DNA of 64,000 nucleotides from a bacterium (GTDB taxonomy: Bacteria > Bacillota > Bacilli > Lactobacillales > Streptococcaceae), in contig CAJNCY010000004.1 in the NCBI GenBank assembly GCA_905221375.1, forward strand, positions 1-64,000, written 5' to 3'. Both the position numbers and the translations under genes were made by a program. Under the pieces are notes generated by a model. It did not search any database, was not told the DNA's origin, and saw only the letters and a program-made list of their open reading frames with translations. This document shows, piece by piece, positions 8,488 to 20,185 of this stretch. The first letter of the stretch is position 1; every line of letters begins with the position of its first letter.

Positions 8488-9900
8488 TTACCCAACTGAT
8501 CCTTCCATTTCATAGCTAATCAAGCGATTCAGCTCAACTGCATATTCCATTGGAAGTTCTTTTGTGAAGGGCTCCACAAATCCCATAACAATCATCTCAG
8601 TTGCCTCAGATTCTGACAATCCACGGCTCATAAGGTAATAGAGTTGCTCTTCTGAAATCTTAGATACCTTAGCTTCGTGTTCCAAAGCTACTTGCGAGTT
8701 GTGAATTTCATTAAATGGAATGGTATCTGATGCTGACAAGTCATCCATGATAATGGTATCACATTCGATGTGAGAGACAGATTTCTTAGAGTTTTTGTTA
8801 AAGGTTACTTGTCCACGGTAGTCAACCTTCCCTCCGCCTTTAGCAATGGATTTAGACACGATAGACGAGCTTGTATGTGGAGCATTATGGATCATCTTGG
8901 CACCCGTGTCTTGGTGTTGTCCAGCATTGGCAAAGGCAATAGAAAGCATAGTACCACGCGCCCCTTCTCCATCTAGATAAACAGATGGGTATTTCATGGT
9001 TGTTTTGGCACCCAAGTTTCCATCAATCCACTCAACTGTCGCATCTTTCAAGGCTTTAGCACGTTTTGTTACCAAGTTATAGACGTTATCAGACCAGTTT
9101 TGGATGGTTGTATAACGCATATAAGCACCATCTAAGGCAAAAATTTCTACGATGGCAGCATGCAAACTGTTACTTGAATAAGTTGGTGCTGTACATCCTT
9201 CTACGTAATGGACACTTGCTCCCTCATCAACGATAATCAAGGTACGTTCAAACTGACCAGTATTTTCGTTGTTGATACGGAAGTAAGTTTGAAGTGGAAT
9301 ATCTACCTTTACACCTTTTGGTACGTAGATAAAGGTTCCACCAGACCATACTGCTGAGTTGAGGGCAGCCAATTTGTTATCTGTTGGCGGTACCAACTTG
9401 GCAAAGTATTGTTTAAACAAGTCTGGGTATTCCTTGAGGGCAGAATCTGTATCTGTAAAGATAATCCCTAATTTCTGGAACTCTTCCTTCATGTTGTGGT
9501 AAACCACTTCTGACTCGTACTGGGCAGAGGCACCTGCTAAATAAGCACGCTCAGCTTCCGGAATCCCGATACGTTCAAAGGTTTCTTTAATTTTTTCAGG
9601 AACTTCGTCCCATGAACGCGCTGGTTTGTCAGATGGTTTTTGATAGTAGATCAAGTCATCAAAATCAATCTCTGACAAGTCTGCTCCCCAAGTTTGCATA
9701 GGCATTTTTTTGAAGGTTTCATAAGACTTCAAACGGAATTCTAGCATCCACTCAGGTTCTCCCTTAGCAGCTGATAGTTCACGAATGACATCTTCATTCA
9801 ATCCTTTTCCTGTCGATAGGACAGGCTCTACATCATCATGGAAACCAAATTTATATTCACCAAGGTCAATTGGTTTTGGTTCTACTCTTTCTTCAGCCAT
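8488..9900 (-). CDS. sufB: Fe-S cluster assembly scaffold subunit SufB
   Basis: 470-aa subunit of the SufBCD scaffold on which Fe-S clusters are built in Gram-positive bacteria. Typical SufB landmarks are present: the early [14 protein letters not shown] block, the beta-helix core with YVEGCTAP, and the C-terminal part containing SHIECDT, the [10 protein letters not shown] block and YYLMSRG near the end. The chosen ATG at 9900 begins MAEERVEP and has AAAGGAT upstream; the 15 extra upstream codons lack a ribosome site. Last gene of sufC-D-S-U-B, as in other Firmicutes, 56 nt after sufU. Confidence 0.95.
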   Translation of the reverse strand: MAEERVEPKPIDLGEYKFGFHDDVEPVLSTGKGLNEDVIRELSAAKGEPEWMLEFRLKSYETFKKMPMQTWGADLSEIDFDDLIYYQKPSDKPARSWDEVPEKIKETFERIGIPEAERAYLAGASAQYESEVVYHNMKEEFQKLGIIFTDTDSALKEYPDLFKQYFAKLVPPTDNKLAALNSAVWSGGTFIYVPKGVKVDIPLQTYFRINNENTGQFERTLIIVDEGASVHYVEGCTAPTYSSNSLHAAIVEIFALDGAYMRYTTIQNWSDNVYNLVTKRAKALKDATVEWIDGNLGAKTTMKYPSVYLDGEGARGTMLSIAFANAGQHQDTGAKMIHNAPHTSSSIVSKSIAKGGGKVDYRGQVTFNKNSKKSVSHIECDTIIMDDLSASDTIPFNEIHNSQVALEHEAKVSKISEEQLYYLMSRGLSESEATEMIVMGFVEPFTKELPMEYAVELNRLISYEMEGSVG

Positions 9901-9956
9901 AATATCCTTTCTTTCATTCTTCATTCCTACTGATTCATAAGACAAATAAACTTGCC

Positions 9957-12883
<2,927 letters not shown>

Positions 12884-12910
12884 TTACTTCTCCTAAAAGA
12901 TACGAGGGAA

Positions 12911-13681
12911 TTACAATTCTTCCTTGTAGTCATAGCCAAGTTCTTCAGCTAGTTTTGCGTATCCTTCACGTTCCAAACGCGCAGCCAATTCTGGACCACC
13001 AGAAAGGACGACACGACCTTCCATCATCACGTGTACCACGTCTGGTGTGATATAGTTCAAAAGACGTTGGTAGTGAGTGATAATCATAGCACCAAAACCT
13101 TCACCACGCATGGCATTCACACCTTTAGATACAACTTTAAGAGCGTCAATATCAAGACCTGAGTCAATCTCATCAAGAAGGGCAAAAGTTGGTTCCAACA
13201 TCAAAAGCTGAAGAATTTCATTACGTTTTTTCTCACCACCAGAGAAACCTTCGTTTAGATAACGCTCTGCCATTTCTTCTTTCATGTTGAGCAATTCCAT
13301 CTTCTCGTCCAATTTAGTAATGAACTCACGAACTGAGATCTTTTCATCATCTTCCTTACCAGCATTCATAGCTGCACGAAGAAACTCAGCATTGGTAATT
13401 CCAGGAATTTCAGATGGGTATTGCATTGCAAGGAAAAGTCCCATACGCGCACGCTCGTCCACTTCCAACTCAAGGATATTTACACCGTCAAACAAGACTT
13501 CACCTTTGGTAACTTCATAGTTAGGGTTCCCCATGATAGCTGCAGAAAGAGTCGATTTACCAGTACCATTTGGTCCCATGATAGCGGCGATTTCTCCTGT
13601 TTTCAGGGTCAGGTTAACCCCTTTTAAAATTTCTTTTCCTTCAATCTCAACGTGAAGATCTTTGATCTCTAATACTGACAT
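12911..13681 (-). CDS. sufC: Fe-S cluster assembly ATPase SufC
   Basis: 256-aa ABC-type ATPase that drives conformational change of SufB-SufD. Walker A GPNGTGKST lies near residue 33, the signature FSGGEKKRNE near 145, and Walker B FALLDEIDSGLD near 166. There are no membrane segments. The frame is open further upstream, but the ATG at 13681 (MSVLEIKDLHV) has AAAGGAAC and is the normal family start. First gene of the suf operon. Confidence 0.95.
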   Translation of the reverse strand: MSVLEIKDLHVEIEGKEILKGVNLTLKTGEIAAIMGPNGTGKSTLSAAIMGNPNYEVTKGEVLFDGVNILELEVDERARMGLFLAMQYPSEIPGITNAEFLRAAMNAGKEDDEKISVREFITKLDEKMELLNMKEEMAERYLNEGFSGGEKKRNEILQLLMLEPTFALLDEIDSGLDIDALKVVSKGVNAMRGEGFGAMIITHYQRLLNYITPDVVHVMMEGRVVLSGGPELAARLEREGYAKLAEELGYDYKEEL

Positions 13682-13779
13682 GATAGTTCCTTTCTTTTTC
13701 AAGGCCTTTACAGTACTTACTGGAAACATACTTGATTTCCCTAGAAAATACGGTAAAAGGTCAATAAATATACTTTTAT

Positions 13780-13788
13780 AGTATAACA
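13780..13788 (-). promoter_or_regulatory. suf operon promoter (extended -10)
   Basis: TG-T-TATACT on the minus strand, directly after the T-run of the preceding terminator and about 100 nt before sufC. The 5' leader of roughly 90 nt shows no obvious riboswitch. Confidence 0.55.
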
Positions 13789-13792
13789 AAAA

Positions 13793-13809
13793 AAAGCCTA
13801 AAAGGCTTT
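13793..13809 (-). terminator. terminator after the 64-aa membrane protein gene
   Basis: AAAGCCT/AGGCTTT with a 3-nt loop followed by eight T on the minus strand. It separates the dnaX unit from suf. Confidence 0.8.
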
Positions 13810-13831
13810 GATTTTGTCTAGAAGCTGAAGA

Positions 13832-14026
13832 CTAGTCTTTCCCTTTTAAATGCTGGTCAATGACATCTACTATTTTGCCCATCAAGTAACTCACTCGAAA
13901 ATTTCTAAAGAGTAAAATGGCCCAAAAGGCTGCCATAATATAGCGACCAGTCATCCAGGCTTCATTGAAAAAATAGGTCTCAGCAGCTGTAAACAGCGCG
14001 ATGATAATAAATTGTTGTCTATTCAT
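13832..14026 (-). CDS. small membrane protein (DUF3272-like)
   Basis: 64-aa protein with two hydrophobic stretches (about residues 6-19 and 29-41) and a charged C terminus ending HLKGKD. It resembles the streptococcal DUF3272 family that I recall beside dnaX. No function is known. It starts 27 nt after the dnaX stop and is followed by a strong terminator, so it is probably the last gene of the fRMsr-dnaX transcript. Confidence 0.7.
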   Translation of the reverse strand: MNRQQFIIIALFTAAETYFFNEAWMTGRYIMAAFWAILLFRNFRVSYLMGKIVDVIDQHLKGKD

Positions 14027-14053
14027 AAACTTATTGTATCATGAAATCTTTCT

Positions 14054-15709
14054 TTAGTCTTCCTCTACCTTCACTTTATCAACCAAAAATTCAAATCCTT
14101 CCGGAATCAGGTTTTCCTCTGCTTCTTTTTCAACTTGAGAAGATTTAGCTTTGGCTGAAAAGGCTGCGCGCACTTCTTTCCATTCCTCCATGGAAATAGC
14201 TAAAATCTCGGGTGAAAAACCTGCTGCTTGACTTAGAATATTGCCAAACATGGTGTTGAGATTGTCCCGTTTCATGGTTTGACCAGCATTGAAGTTAGAT
14301 TCAAAAGCAAGAATGGCATGGTGTTCATTGGCCGCAACTGGTTGAGATCCAACTAGCAGAGCCTTATCAGGACCTCCAAGGCTTTCAATTACCTCTCCCC
14401 AGGCATTCTGCAAGCGAATTAAATTTTGACGTGCTAAATCAGGATTTTCGATGGCCTCTTGTAAGATAGATTGTACTTTATTGCGATCCACACGATAGAC
14501 TGTTTTGCCCGTAGCTGGTCGACTAGGAGCTGGACTTGTTGGCTTGGGCACAGTTCCTACATTGGCGAGTTCTTGTTTGAGACGGGCAACTTCCTGTCTC
14601 AGCGCAGAAATTTCATGTTCAACCGCCCCTGAAAGAGCTGGCTCAGGCTTGATTTCCGCTAAACGAATAGTCATCATCTCAGCATAAATCTTAGGTTGCA
14701 AACTAGACTTAATATCTGCCAAACTCACTGTTGCTAAGCGAATCATTTCAAACAAATTTTCTTGAGGAAGTGCCAAATTCTCTACAAAGACTGGACTATG
14801 ATGTGTGTTTTCTCCACCTGTTTGAACAATTAACAAGTCTCTTAAATAGTGCAAAAGATCCGTCACAAAACGAGTCATACTCTTACCATTGTCAAAAAGA
14901 AGATTTAAGCAAGACAAGGCCTTGGGAACATCCTGTTGAGACAAGGCAGCCACATAATCATCCAAAGCTGACAGACTAATGGTTCCTGTAATTTCTTCAG
15001 AGATTGCAGTCGTCAGCTCATTTCCCTGTGTCAAACTCAGGGCTTGATCCAAAATTGACAAGGCATCTCGCATTCCACCTTCAGCTCGTCTGGCAATGAT
15101 TTCCACAGCCTCTGGTTCAGAACTGATATTTTCTTTTTCTAAGATATAGCGGATATGTTCCTTAATATCTTGTGTCTTAATTGATTTAAACTCAAAACGT
15201 TGGACACGGGATAGAATAGTGGCAGGAATCTTGTGCAATTCAGTGGTAGCTAAAATAAAGACCACATTCTGTGTTGGCTCTTCCAGCGTCTTTAGGAGGG
15301 CATTAAAGGCCCCTGTAGACAGCATATGAACCTCGTCTATGATATAAACCTTATAACGGGCAAGGCTCGGTGCGTAGGTGGATTTATCACGGATTTCACG
15401 AATTTCATCAACCCCATTATTAGAGGCCGCATCCATTTCGATGACATCTTCTAAACTACCGTCCGTCACTGCCTGACAAATATAGCAGTTATTACATGGT
15501 TCACCACCCACTTGATTGGGACAGTTCATAGCCTTGGCAAAAATCTTAGCCACACTGGTTTTTCCCGTTCCACGAGGACCAGAAAAAAGATAAGCGTGAC
15601 TTATTTTCTCTTGCTCCACCGCTTGTTTAAGAGTCTTAGCCACAACTTCTTGACCAACCAACTGAGAGAAGTTTTGACTTCTATATTTTCGATAAAGTGC
15701 TTGATACAT
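14054..15709 (-). CDS. dnaX: DNA polymerase III subunits gamma/tau
   Basis: 551-aa clamp-loader ATPase of the replisome. Walker A GPRGTGKTS is near residue 45, a zinc module of four cysteines lies near 64-79 (NCPNQVGGEPCNNCYICQ), Walker B YIIDEVHML is near 118, and the arginine-finger SRVQRFEF follows near 170. The C-terminal tau region follows after residue 370. The start at 15709 is [10 protein letters not shown]; its ATG shares one base with the TAA of the upstream gene (TAATG), a coupling signal. I saw no obvious slippery site for programmed frameshifting. Confidence 0.95.
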   Translation of the reverse strand: MYQALYRKYRSQNFSQLVGQEVVAKTLKQAVEQEKISHAYLFSGPRGTGKTSVAKIFAKAMNCPNQVGGEPCNNCYICQAVTDGSLEDVIEMDAASNNGVDEIREIRDKSTYAPSLARYKVYIIDEVHMLSTGAFNALLKTLEEPTQNVVFILATTELHKIPATILSRVQRFEFKSIKTQDIKEHIRYILEKENISSEPEAVEIIARRAEGGMRDALSILDQALSLTQGNELTTAISEEITGTISLSALDDYVAALSQQDVPKALSCLNLLFDNGKSMTRFVTDLLHYLRDLLIVQTGGENTHHSPVFVENLALPQENLFEMIRLATVSLADIKSSLQPKIYAEMMTIRLAEIKPEPALSGAVEHEISALRQEVARLKQELANVGTVPKPTSPAPSRPATGKTVYRVDRNKVQSILQEAIENPDLARQNLIRLQNAWGEVIESLGGPDKALLVGSQPVAANEHHAILAFESNFNAGQTMKRDNLNTMFGNILSQAAGFSPEILAISMEEWKEVRAAFSAKAKSSQVEKEAEENLIPEGFEFLVDKVKVEED

Positions 15710-16206
15710 TAGGCTTTCTCCCCAAACATTGTAAAGTCCCATTCTGTCTTTTCAAGCAAAATAGCGACAAATTGTTCCAAATAATCTCGATCCATAGCAT
15801 CATAATCATCAATCTCTGAAGAATCAAGATCCAGAACTCCAAGTAATTGACCATTCTTCATCATTGGCACAACAATTTCACTTTTAGCTCGACTATCACA
15901 AGAAATATAGTTGGGATAAGTCCTTACATCACCAACCAGAACAGTTTCCTGAAAATGAGCCGCCTCCCCACAAACACCCTTGCCCAGTGCAATACGGATG
16001 CAGGAAACACCTCCTTGGAAAGGACCTAAAACCAATTCCTTTCCATCGAACAGATAAAAGCCTGCAAATACGGTATTAGGAAAGCGTGATTTTAGAAGAG
16101 CACTGGCGTTGGAAAGATTAGCCAAAACATTGGTTTCACCATCCAATAAAAAAGAGAACTCCTCATTTAACATTTGGTAACGTGATTGTTTTTCTGATTC
16201 TAACAT
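15709..16206 (-). CDS. free methionine-(R)-sulfoxide reductase (GAF type)
   Basis: 165-aa single-GAF protein of the fRMsr family, which reduces free L-methionine-R-sulfoxide in the cytoplasm. The three redox cysteines are in [15 protein letters not shown] and [11 protein letters not shown], and the GFYLFDG and GVLDLDS strands fit the family. No ribosome site precedes the ATG; instead a TGATATAAT promoter ends six bases before it, so the mRNA is probably leaderless. The N terminus aligns by eye with other fRMsr proteins, which supports this start over an internal one. The stop overlaps the dnaX start. Confidence 0.88.
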   Translation of the reverse strand: MLESEKQSRYQMLNEEFSFLLDGETNVLANLSNASALLKSRFPNTVFAGFYLFDGKELVLGPFQGGVSCIRIALGKGVCGEAAHFQETVLVGDVRTYPNYISCDSRAKSEIVVPMMKNGQLLGVLDLDSSEIDDYDAMDRDYLEQFVAILLEKTEWDFTMFGEKA

Positions 16207-16212
16207 AGAACT

Positions 16213-16221
16213 ATTATATCA
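16213..16221 (-). promoter_or_regulatory. extended -10 giving a probable leaderless transcript
   Basis: TG-A-TATAAT whose last base lies 6 nt before the ATG at 16206. Transcription starting 6-7 nt downstream would begin at or next to the A of ATG. It would drive fRMsr and dnaX. Confidence 0.7.
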
Positions 16222-16243
16222 AAAAAGGCTTACAGACAAAAGA

Positions 16244-16274
16244 AAAATCCCTTGTTTAGAAAACAAAGGATTTT
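16244..16274 (-). terminator. terminator after rpsA
   Basis: 14-nt imperfect inverted repeat (16244-16257 with 16261-16274) followed on the minus strand by TTTTTC-TTTT. Confidence 0.8.
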
Positions 16275-16291
16275 GTGAATTTTCAATTTGA

Positions 16292-17494
16292 TTAAAGTTC
16301 GATATCACCGAACAAGTCAGCCATTGAGAATCCTGTTTGTGTTTCTGGAAGTTCGAAATCACGTTTTTCTTGACGTTTTGGACGACGTGGACGAGCAGCA
16401 CGTTTTTCTTCTTTTTGTCCTTCTTCTTGAGCTGGACGCTCTTCAAGAGCTTTGATAGAAAGTGATACGCGCTCTGCATCTGCGTTAACTTCAAGAACTT
16501 TAACTTTAACTTCTTGACCAACTTTAAGAGCTTCTTTAGGATTTTCAATACGTTTGTGTGAGATTTGTGATACGTGAACAAGTCCATCAATACCTGGCAA
16601 TACTTCAACAAATGCACCGAAGTCAGTCAAACGTTTAACTGTTCCTTCAACTACATCACCTTTAGCCAATTTTTGCTCAACGCCATCCCATGGTCCAGGT
16701 GTTGTTGCTTTAAGTGAAAGTGATACGCGTCCTTCTTCTTCGTTAAGATCAAGGATTTTCACTTCAATTTCTTCACCAACAGTTACAACTGATTTTGGTG
16801 ATACGTTACGTTCATGTGACAATTCAGTCAAGTGAACCAATCCGTCAACACCACCAAGGTCGATGAAAGCACCGAAGCTTGTGATACGAGCAACTTTACC
16901 AGTTACAACATCACCAACAGCCAATTTACCGAATACTTCAGCGCGAGCTGCTGCTGTAGCTGCTTCAACAACTTCACGACGTGAAAGGATGAAGCGGTTT
17001 TCTTTAGCGTCAACTTCTTTGATTTTAGCATCAAATTCTTGACCTACAAAACGCTCAGTGTTACGTACGAAACGAGTATCCAACATTGAAGCTGGGATAA
17101 ATCCACGAACACCTTCAAATTCTACTGAAAGTCCACCTTTAACGGCACGAGTTCCTTTAACAGTAACAACTTCTTCTTCGCGACCAACAAGTTTGTCCCA
17201 TGCTTTGCGAGCTTCAAGGCGTTTTTTAGATACAAGGTATGTAACTGTATCAGTATCTTTACCAACTACTTGACGAAGTACAAGAACATCCAATACTTCT
17301 CCTACTTTCACAAAGTCATTGATATCTGCATCGCGATCGTTTGTCAATTCGCGAAGAGTCAAGACACCTTCAACACCAGTCCCAGAGATTGCAACGTTAG
17401 CTTGAGTCGCATCAACTGTCAATACTTCAGCACTAACAACATCACCAGGCTCAACTTGGCTAACGCTATTTAGCAAATCTTCAAATTCGTTCAT
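16292..17494 (-). CDS. rpsA: 30S ribosomal protein S1
   Basis: 400-aa protein with four S1 RNA-binding domains in tandem (about residues 15-85, 103-170, 188-258 and 275-345), the short form usual in Firmicutes. Repeated GxVxxITxFGAFIDLG and GLVHLTELS-type segments mark domains 3 and 4. A basic RPRRPKRQEKR patch lies before the C terminus, which ends SMADLFGDIEL. A GGAGGA ribosome site precedes the ATG. It lies just downstream of two tRNA genes and ends at a good terminator. Confidence 0.95.
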   Translation of the reverse strand: MNEFEDLLNSVSQVEPGDVVSAEVLTVDATQANVAISGTGVEGVLTLRELTNDRDADINDFVKVGEVLDVLVLRQVVGKDTDTVTYLVSKKRLEARKAWDKLVGREEEVVTVKGTRAVKGGLSVEFEGVRGFIPASMLDTRFVRNTERFVGQEFDAKIKEVDAKENRFILSRREVVEAATAAARAEVFGKLAVGDVVTGKVARITSFGAFIDLGGVDGLVHLTELSHERNVSPKSVVTVGEEIEVKILDLNEEEGRVSLSLKATTPGPWDGVEQKLAKGDVVEGTVKRLTDFGAFVEVLPGIDGLVHVSQISHKRIENPKEALKVGQEVKVKVLEVNADAERVSLSIKALEERPAQEEGQKEEKRAARPRRPKRQEKRDFELPETQTGFSMADLFGDIEL

Positions 17495-17656
17495 CTAAAA
17501 AATCCTCCAACAATCAAGTTTTTCTTAAACTTGACATACTTATAATTTTTTTCCTAAGCACCCGCAAGGACATGTTCATATCGTTCACGTCTTTCAATTA
17601 TAAAAATAAAATACCCTAAGATATTTTGCTTTTTATCTTGATTATTACCTAAGAAC

Positions 17657-17727
17657 TGGGGTAGCTGGATTCGAACCAACGCATGAGGGAGTCAAAGTCC
17701 CTTGCCTTACCGCTTGGCTATACCCCA
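17657..17727 (-). tRNA. tRNA-Gln (UUG)
   Basis: 71-nt cloverleaf: acceptor TGGGGTA/TACCCCA, anticodon arm AGGGA-CTTTGAC-TCCCT giving anticodon TTG, and T-arm with GGTTCGAATCC. Encoded 10 nt after tRNA-Tyr in the same transcript. Confidence 0.95.
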
Positions 17728-17737
17728 TTGATGAAAT

Positions 17738-17817
17738 GGAGAGAGAGGGATTCGAACCCCCGAACCCGAAGGAGCGGATTTACAGTCCGCCGCGTTTAGC
17801 CTCTTCGCTATCTCTCC
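17738..17817 (-). tRNA. tRNA-Tyr (GUA)
   Basis: 80-nt class II tRNA: acceptor GGAGAGA/TCTCTCC, anticodon stem GCGGA/TCCGC with loop CTGTAAA giving GTA, and a long variable arm CTCCTTCGGGTTC. CCA is not encoded. Confidence 0.95.
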
Positions 17818-17834
17818 TACAATCAACATGGACT

Positions 17835-17843
17835 ATTATATCA
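17835..17843 (-). promoter_or_regulatory. tRNA operon promoter
   Basis: TG-A-TATAAT on the minus strand, 17 nt before the tRNA-Tyr 5' end. Confidence 0.6.
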
Positions 17844-17866
17844 TGAAAATTTCAAAAAAACAAGAC

Positions 17867-18097
17867 TTATTTTGCTAAATTATAATTTTCAATCAAAATT
17901 TCCACAGCTTTTTCCAATTTTTTATAAAAACTATCGACATTCCCATTCTTTATGATGGCAAATTGTCCGTCTAATTCGGCAATTTCTCCGATAACTTTTT
18001 TACCAATGGTCAAGGTATAACCTTCAAAACTGTCTTTTCCTACATTAACTTTAGCATCTGCTACTTGAATTTCAATTTTTTTATCTTTCTTGCTCAT
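17867..18097 (-). CDS. DUF2969-like small protein
   Basis: 76-aa hydrophilic protein, MSKKDKKIEIQV at the start and a helical KKLEKAVEILIENYNL tail. It matches my recollection of the lactic acid bacterial DUF2969 family. No known function, no membrane segment or motif. It has GAGAGG before the ATG and lies just upstream of the tRNA promoter. Confidence 0.7.
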   Translation of the reverse strand: MSKKDKKIEIQVADAKVNVGKDSFEGYTLTIGKKVIGEIAELDGQFAIIKNGNVDSFYKKLEKAVEILIENYNLAK

Positions 18098-18153
18098 TTC
18101 ATACCTCTCTTCACTTTTTCTATTTTACAAGAAAATCCTAAAACTAGCAAGAA

Positions 18154-18190
18154 AAAACTCTATATCATTCTGAGTCTGATATAGAGTTTT
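18154..18190 (-). terminator. terminator after the oligopeptide-binding protein gene
   Basis: Perfect 14-bp inverted repeat (18154-18167 with 18177-18190), AAAACTCTATATCA / TGATATAGAGTTTT, ending in T-run on either strand. Confidence 0.85.
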
Positions 18191-18195
18191 CTGCT

Positions 18196-20163
18196 TTATT
18201 TAATGTGTTTTTCTAGTTCTTTTTGGTACTTACCGTTTGATTCCAATTTTTCTTTTTGCCATTTTTTCAGTGCTTCTTCATATTCTTTTGTGGTAACGAT
18301 ATCTTTTTGCAATTTCATTCCTTTAAAGATATATGGGTCACCCTTAATACCAACTTGTGAGTATGGTTTTGAGAATGGCACGACATTACTTACAACTGGA
18401 GAACCACCAGATGAGGCTGTTGGCATCAATAATGAACTATCTGTCAACCAAGCTTGAGCCTTGGCATATTTTTCATAGCGTTCTTCAAGATTTGTAGTCT
18501 CTGAATCTGCATCATCCAATAATTTCTTATATTGGTCCAAACCAAGTTTAACTACAACATCCTTATCTTTTCCTTTAGTGATACCAAGGTGTTTCATAGC
18601 AGAACCTGATTTAGGATCCATGATATTCAAGTAAGATGCTGGGTCTTGATAACTTGGAGCCCATCCTGTACTGTTCAAATCATAGTCTTTTTGAGAAGGA
18701 ACACGCGCTTGAGAAGTGATTGTTTCCTTTTCATTATCTGTCATTTGAAGAACATCAATGACAACATTTTCAGCACCAAGAGTTGATTCGATAGACTGTT
18801 TGAAAGAGTTGCTTTGTTGAACGGCGATGGTATCTGTTTGTTCAACTGGGACATCCAGGTGAATTGGGAAGGTTACCCCTTTAGATTCCAAGTCTTTCTT
18901 AGCTTTTTCAAAGGCTGCTTTAGCCTTGTCAGGGTTGTAGATAGAATCCTTACCATCGACTAGCTCAACACCTTTCCATTGGTCGCCATAGTTCACTAAC
19001 TCAGCTTGAGCGATGTGGCCAAAGTTCTTACCACCTGCTTGTACAAAGTTGTCAGGAACGAGACTGTTACGAATAATCTTGTCCGCACCGTCTTCACCAT
19101 TTAGCTGGGCAGCATAAGAATGGCGGTTGAAGGCAAAGTTGATAGCCTGACGGAAGTCCTTATTAAGCATAGCTTCTTTTGTAGAAGTCTTTTGTTCTTC
19201 ACTTGTTTTCGCAGTTTTATTGTATGATTGACGATTTACGTTAAAGGTAAAGTAATAGCTACTTGAGTCCTGTGGGCTATAAGTAATTTTATCTCCGTAT
19301 TGTTCCAAAGTTGAAGCAAAGTTTGAGCTACTTGGGAAGAGACGGGCTGTCGTATAAGCACCAGAAGAGAAGCTACGAATCAAGGATTCCTGATCAGAAC
19401 CATCGTAGTAAGTCAATTTAATCTTCTCAATTTTTACCTTTTCTTTATCCCAGTAGTTTGGATTTTTCTCGTATTCAATCAACGATTTAGACGTCAAGGT
19501 CTTTAAGATATAAGGACCATTGTAAAGAATCCCAGCTGGAGTAACTGCTCCATAATCTTTACCTGATGCCTTCAAAAACTCTTCATTTACAGGCAACATC
19601 GTCGCTGTTGTAACTTTAGAGTTCCAGAAGCTTTCTGGTTTGTTTAGGGTATATTCGACTGTGTAATCGTCCAAGGCCTTAACACCAACTGTAGAGAAAT
19701 CGTTCGTCTCACCAGTCATGTAGGCATCCAATCCCTTGATTGAATTTTGAATGAGAGAGACACCGTCTGACTTACCGTCAGCTACGTGTTTTAGTCCTGT
19801 CACAAAGTCATGGGCTGTTACTTCTGCGTATTCTTCACCTTCTGAAGTGTACCATTTAACCCCTTTACGAAGTTTGTAGGTATAAGTCAAACCATCTTTT
19901 GACACAGACCAATCTTCAGCCAAGGAAGGAATAACATTTCCGTATTGGTCGTTTTCCATCAAACCATCAACCACGTTCCCAATGACATCTGTTGTCGATG
20001 TACGAGTTGCTATACTATAGTCCAAAGATGCTGGATCTACTGCATAGACATATGAAAATGTTGTCGGTGCATCTGCTTCTTTATCAGCTTTTCCACAAGC
20101 CACTAAAAGAGCTGTTGTGCTCAGGACCACTCCTGCTGTTAAGAGCCACTTTTTCGATTTCAT
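18196..20163 (-). CDS. oligopeptide-binding lipoprotein (AmiA/AliA family)
   Basis: 655-aa extracellular substrate-binding lipoprotein of the SBP_bac_5 family. The signal peptide ends in lipobox LLVAC with Cys near residue 23. Peptide-binding-protein blocks follow, such as PSLAEDWSVSKDGLTYTYKLRKGVKW and NKDFRQAINFAFNR-like segments. Similar to pneumococcal AmiA, AliA and AliB. No permease or ATPase gene is adjacent, so it probably works with the Ami transporter encoded elsewhere. The ATG at 20163 follows AAGGAG; a TTG one codon earlier is less likely. It begins 22 nt after ilvE, downstream of the ilvE CodY box. In pneumococci I recall this locus being truncated; here it is full length. Confidence 0.9.
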   Translation of the reverse strand: MKSKKWLLTAGVVLSTTALLVACGKADKEADAPTTFSYVYAVDPASLDYSIATRTSTTDVIGNVVDGLMENDQYGNVIPSLAEDWSVSKDGLTYTYKLRKGVKWYTSEGEEYAEVTAHDFVTGLKHVADGKSDGVSLIQNSIKGLDAYMTGETNDFSTVGVKALDDYTVEYTLNKPESFWNSKVTTATMLPVNEEFLKASGKDYGAVTPAGILYNGPYILKTLTSKSLIEYEKNPNYWDKEKVKIEKIKLTYYDGSDQESLIRSFSSGAYTTARLFPSSSNFASTLEQYGDKITYSPQDSSSYYFTFNVNRQSYNKTAKTSEEQKTSTKEAMLNKDFRQAINFAFNRHSYAAQLNGEDGADKIIRNSLVPDNFVQAGGKNFGHIAQAELVNYGDQWKGVELVDGKDSIYNPDKAKAAFEKAKKDLESKGVTFPIHLDVPVEQTDTIAVQQSNSFKQSIESTLGAENVVIDVLQMTDNEKETITSQARVPSQKDYDLNSTGWAPSYQDPASYLNIMDPKSGSAMKHLGITKGKDKDVVVKLGLDQYKKLLDDADSETTNLEERYEKYAKAQAWLTDSSLLMPTASSGGSPVVSNVVPFSKPYSQVGIKGDPYIFKGMKLQKDIVTTKEYEEALKKWQKEKLESNGKYQKELEKHIK

Positions 20164-20185
20164 CAAAAATCTCCTTTTGTTTATT

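Noticed and set aside
13682..13789. Longer SufC start
   Set aside because: Adds 36 residues overlapping the promoter region, with no ribosome site; the family start is at 13681.
14054..15709. Programmed frameshift in dnaX giving a short gamma form
   Set aside because: I could not see a convincing slippery run with a following stem; the frame is simply open to the end.
16219..16617. 132-codon minus-strand frame rich in Lys/Leu
   Set aside because: Out-of-frame shadow of the rpsA 3' end and its terminator.
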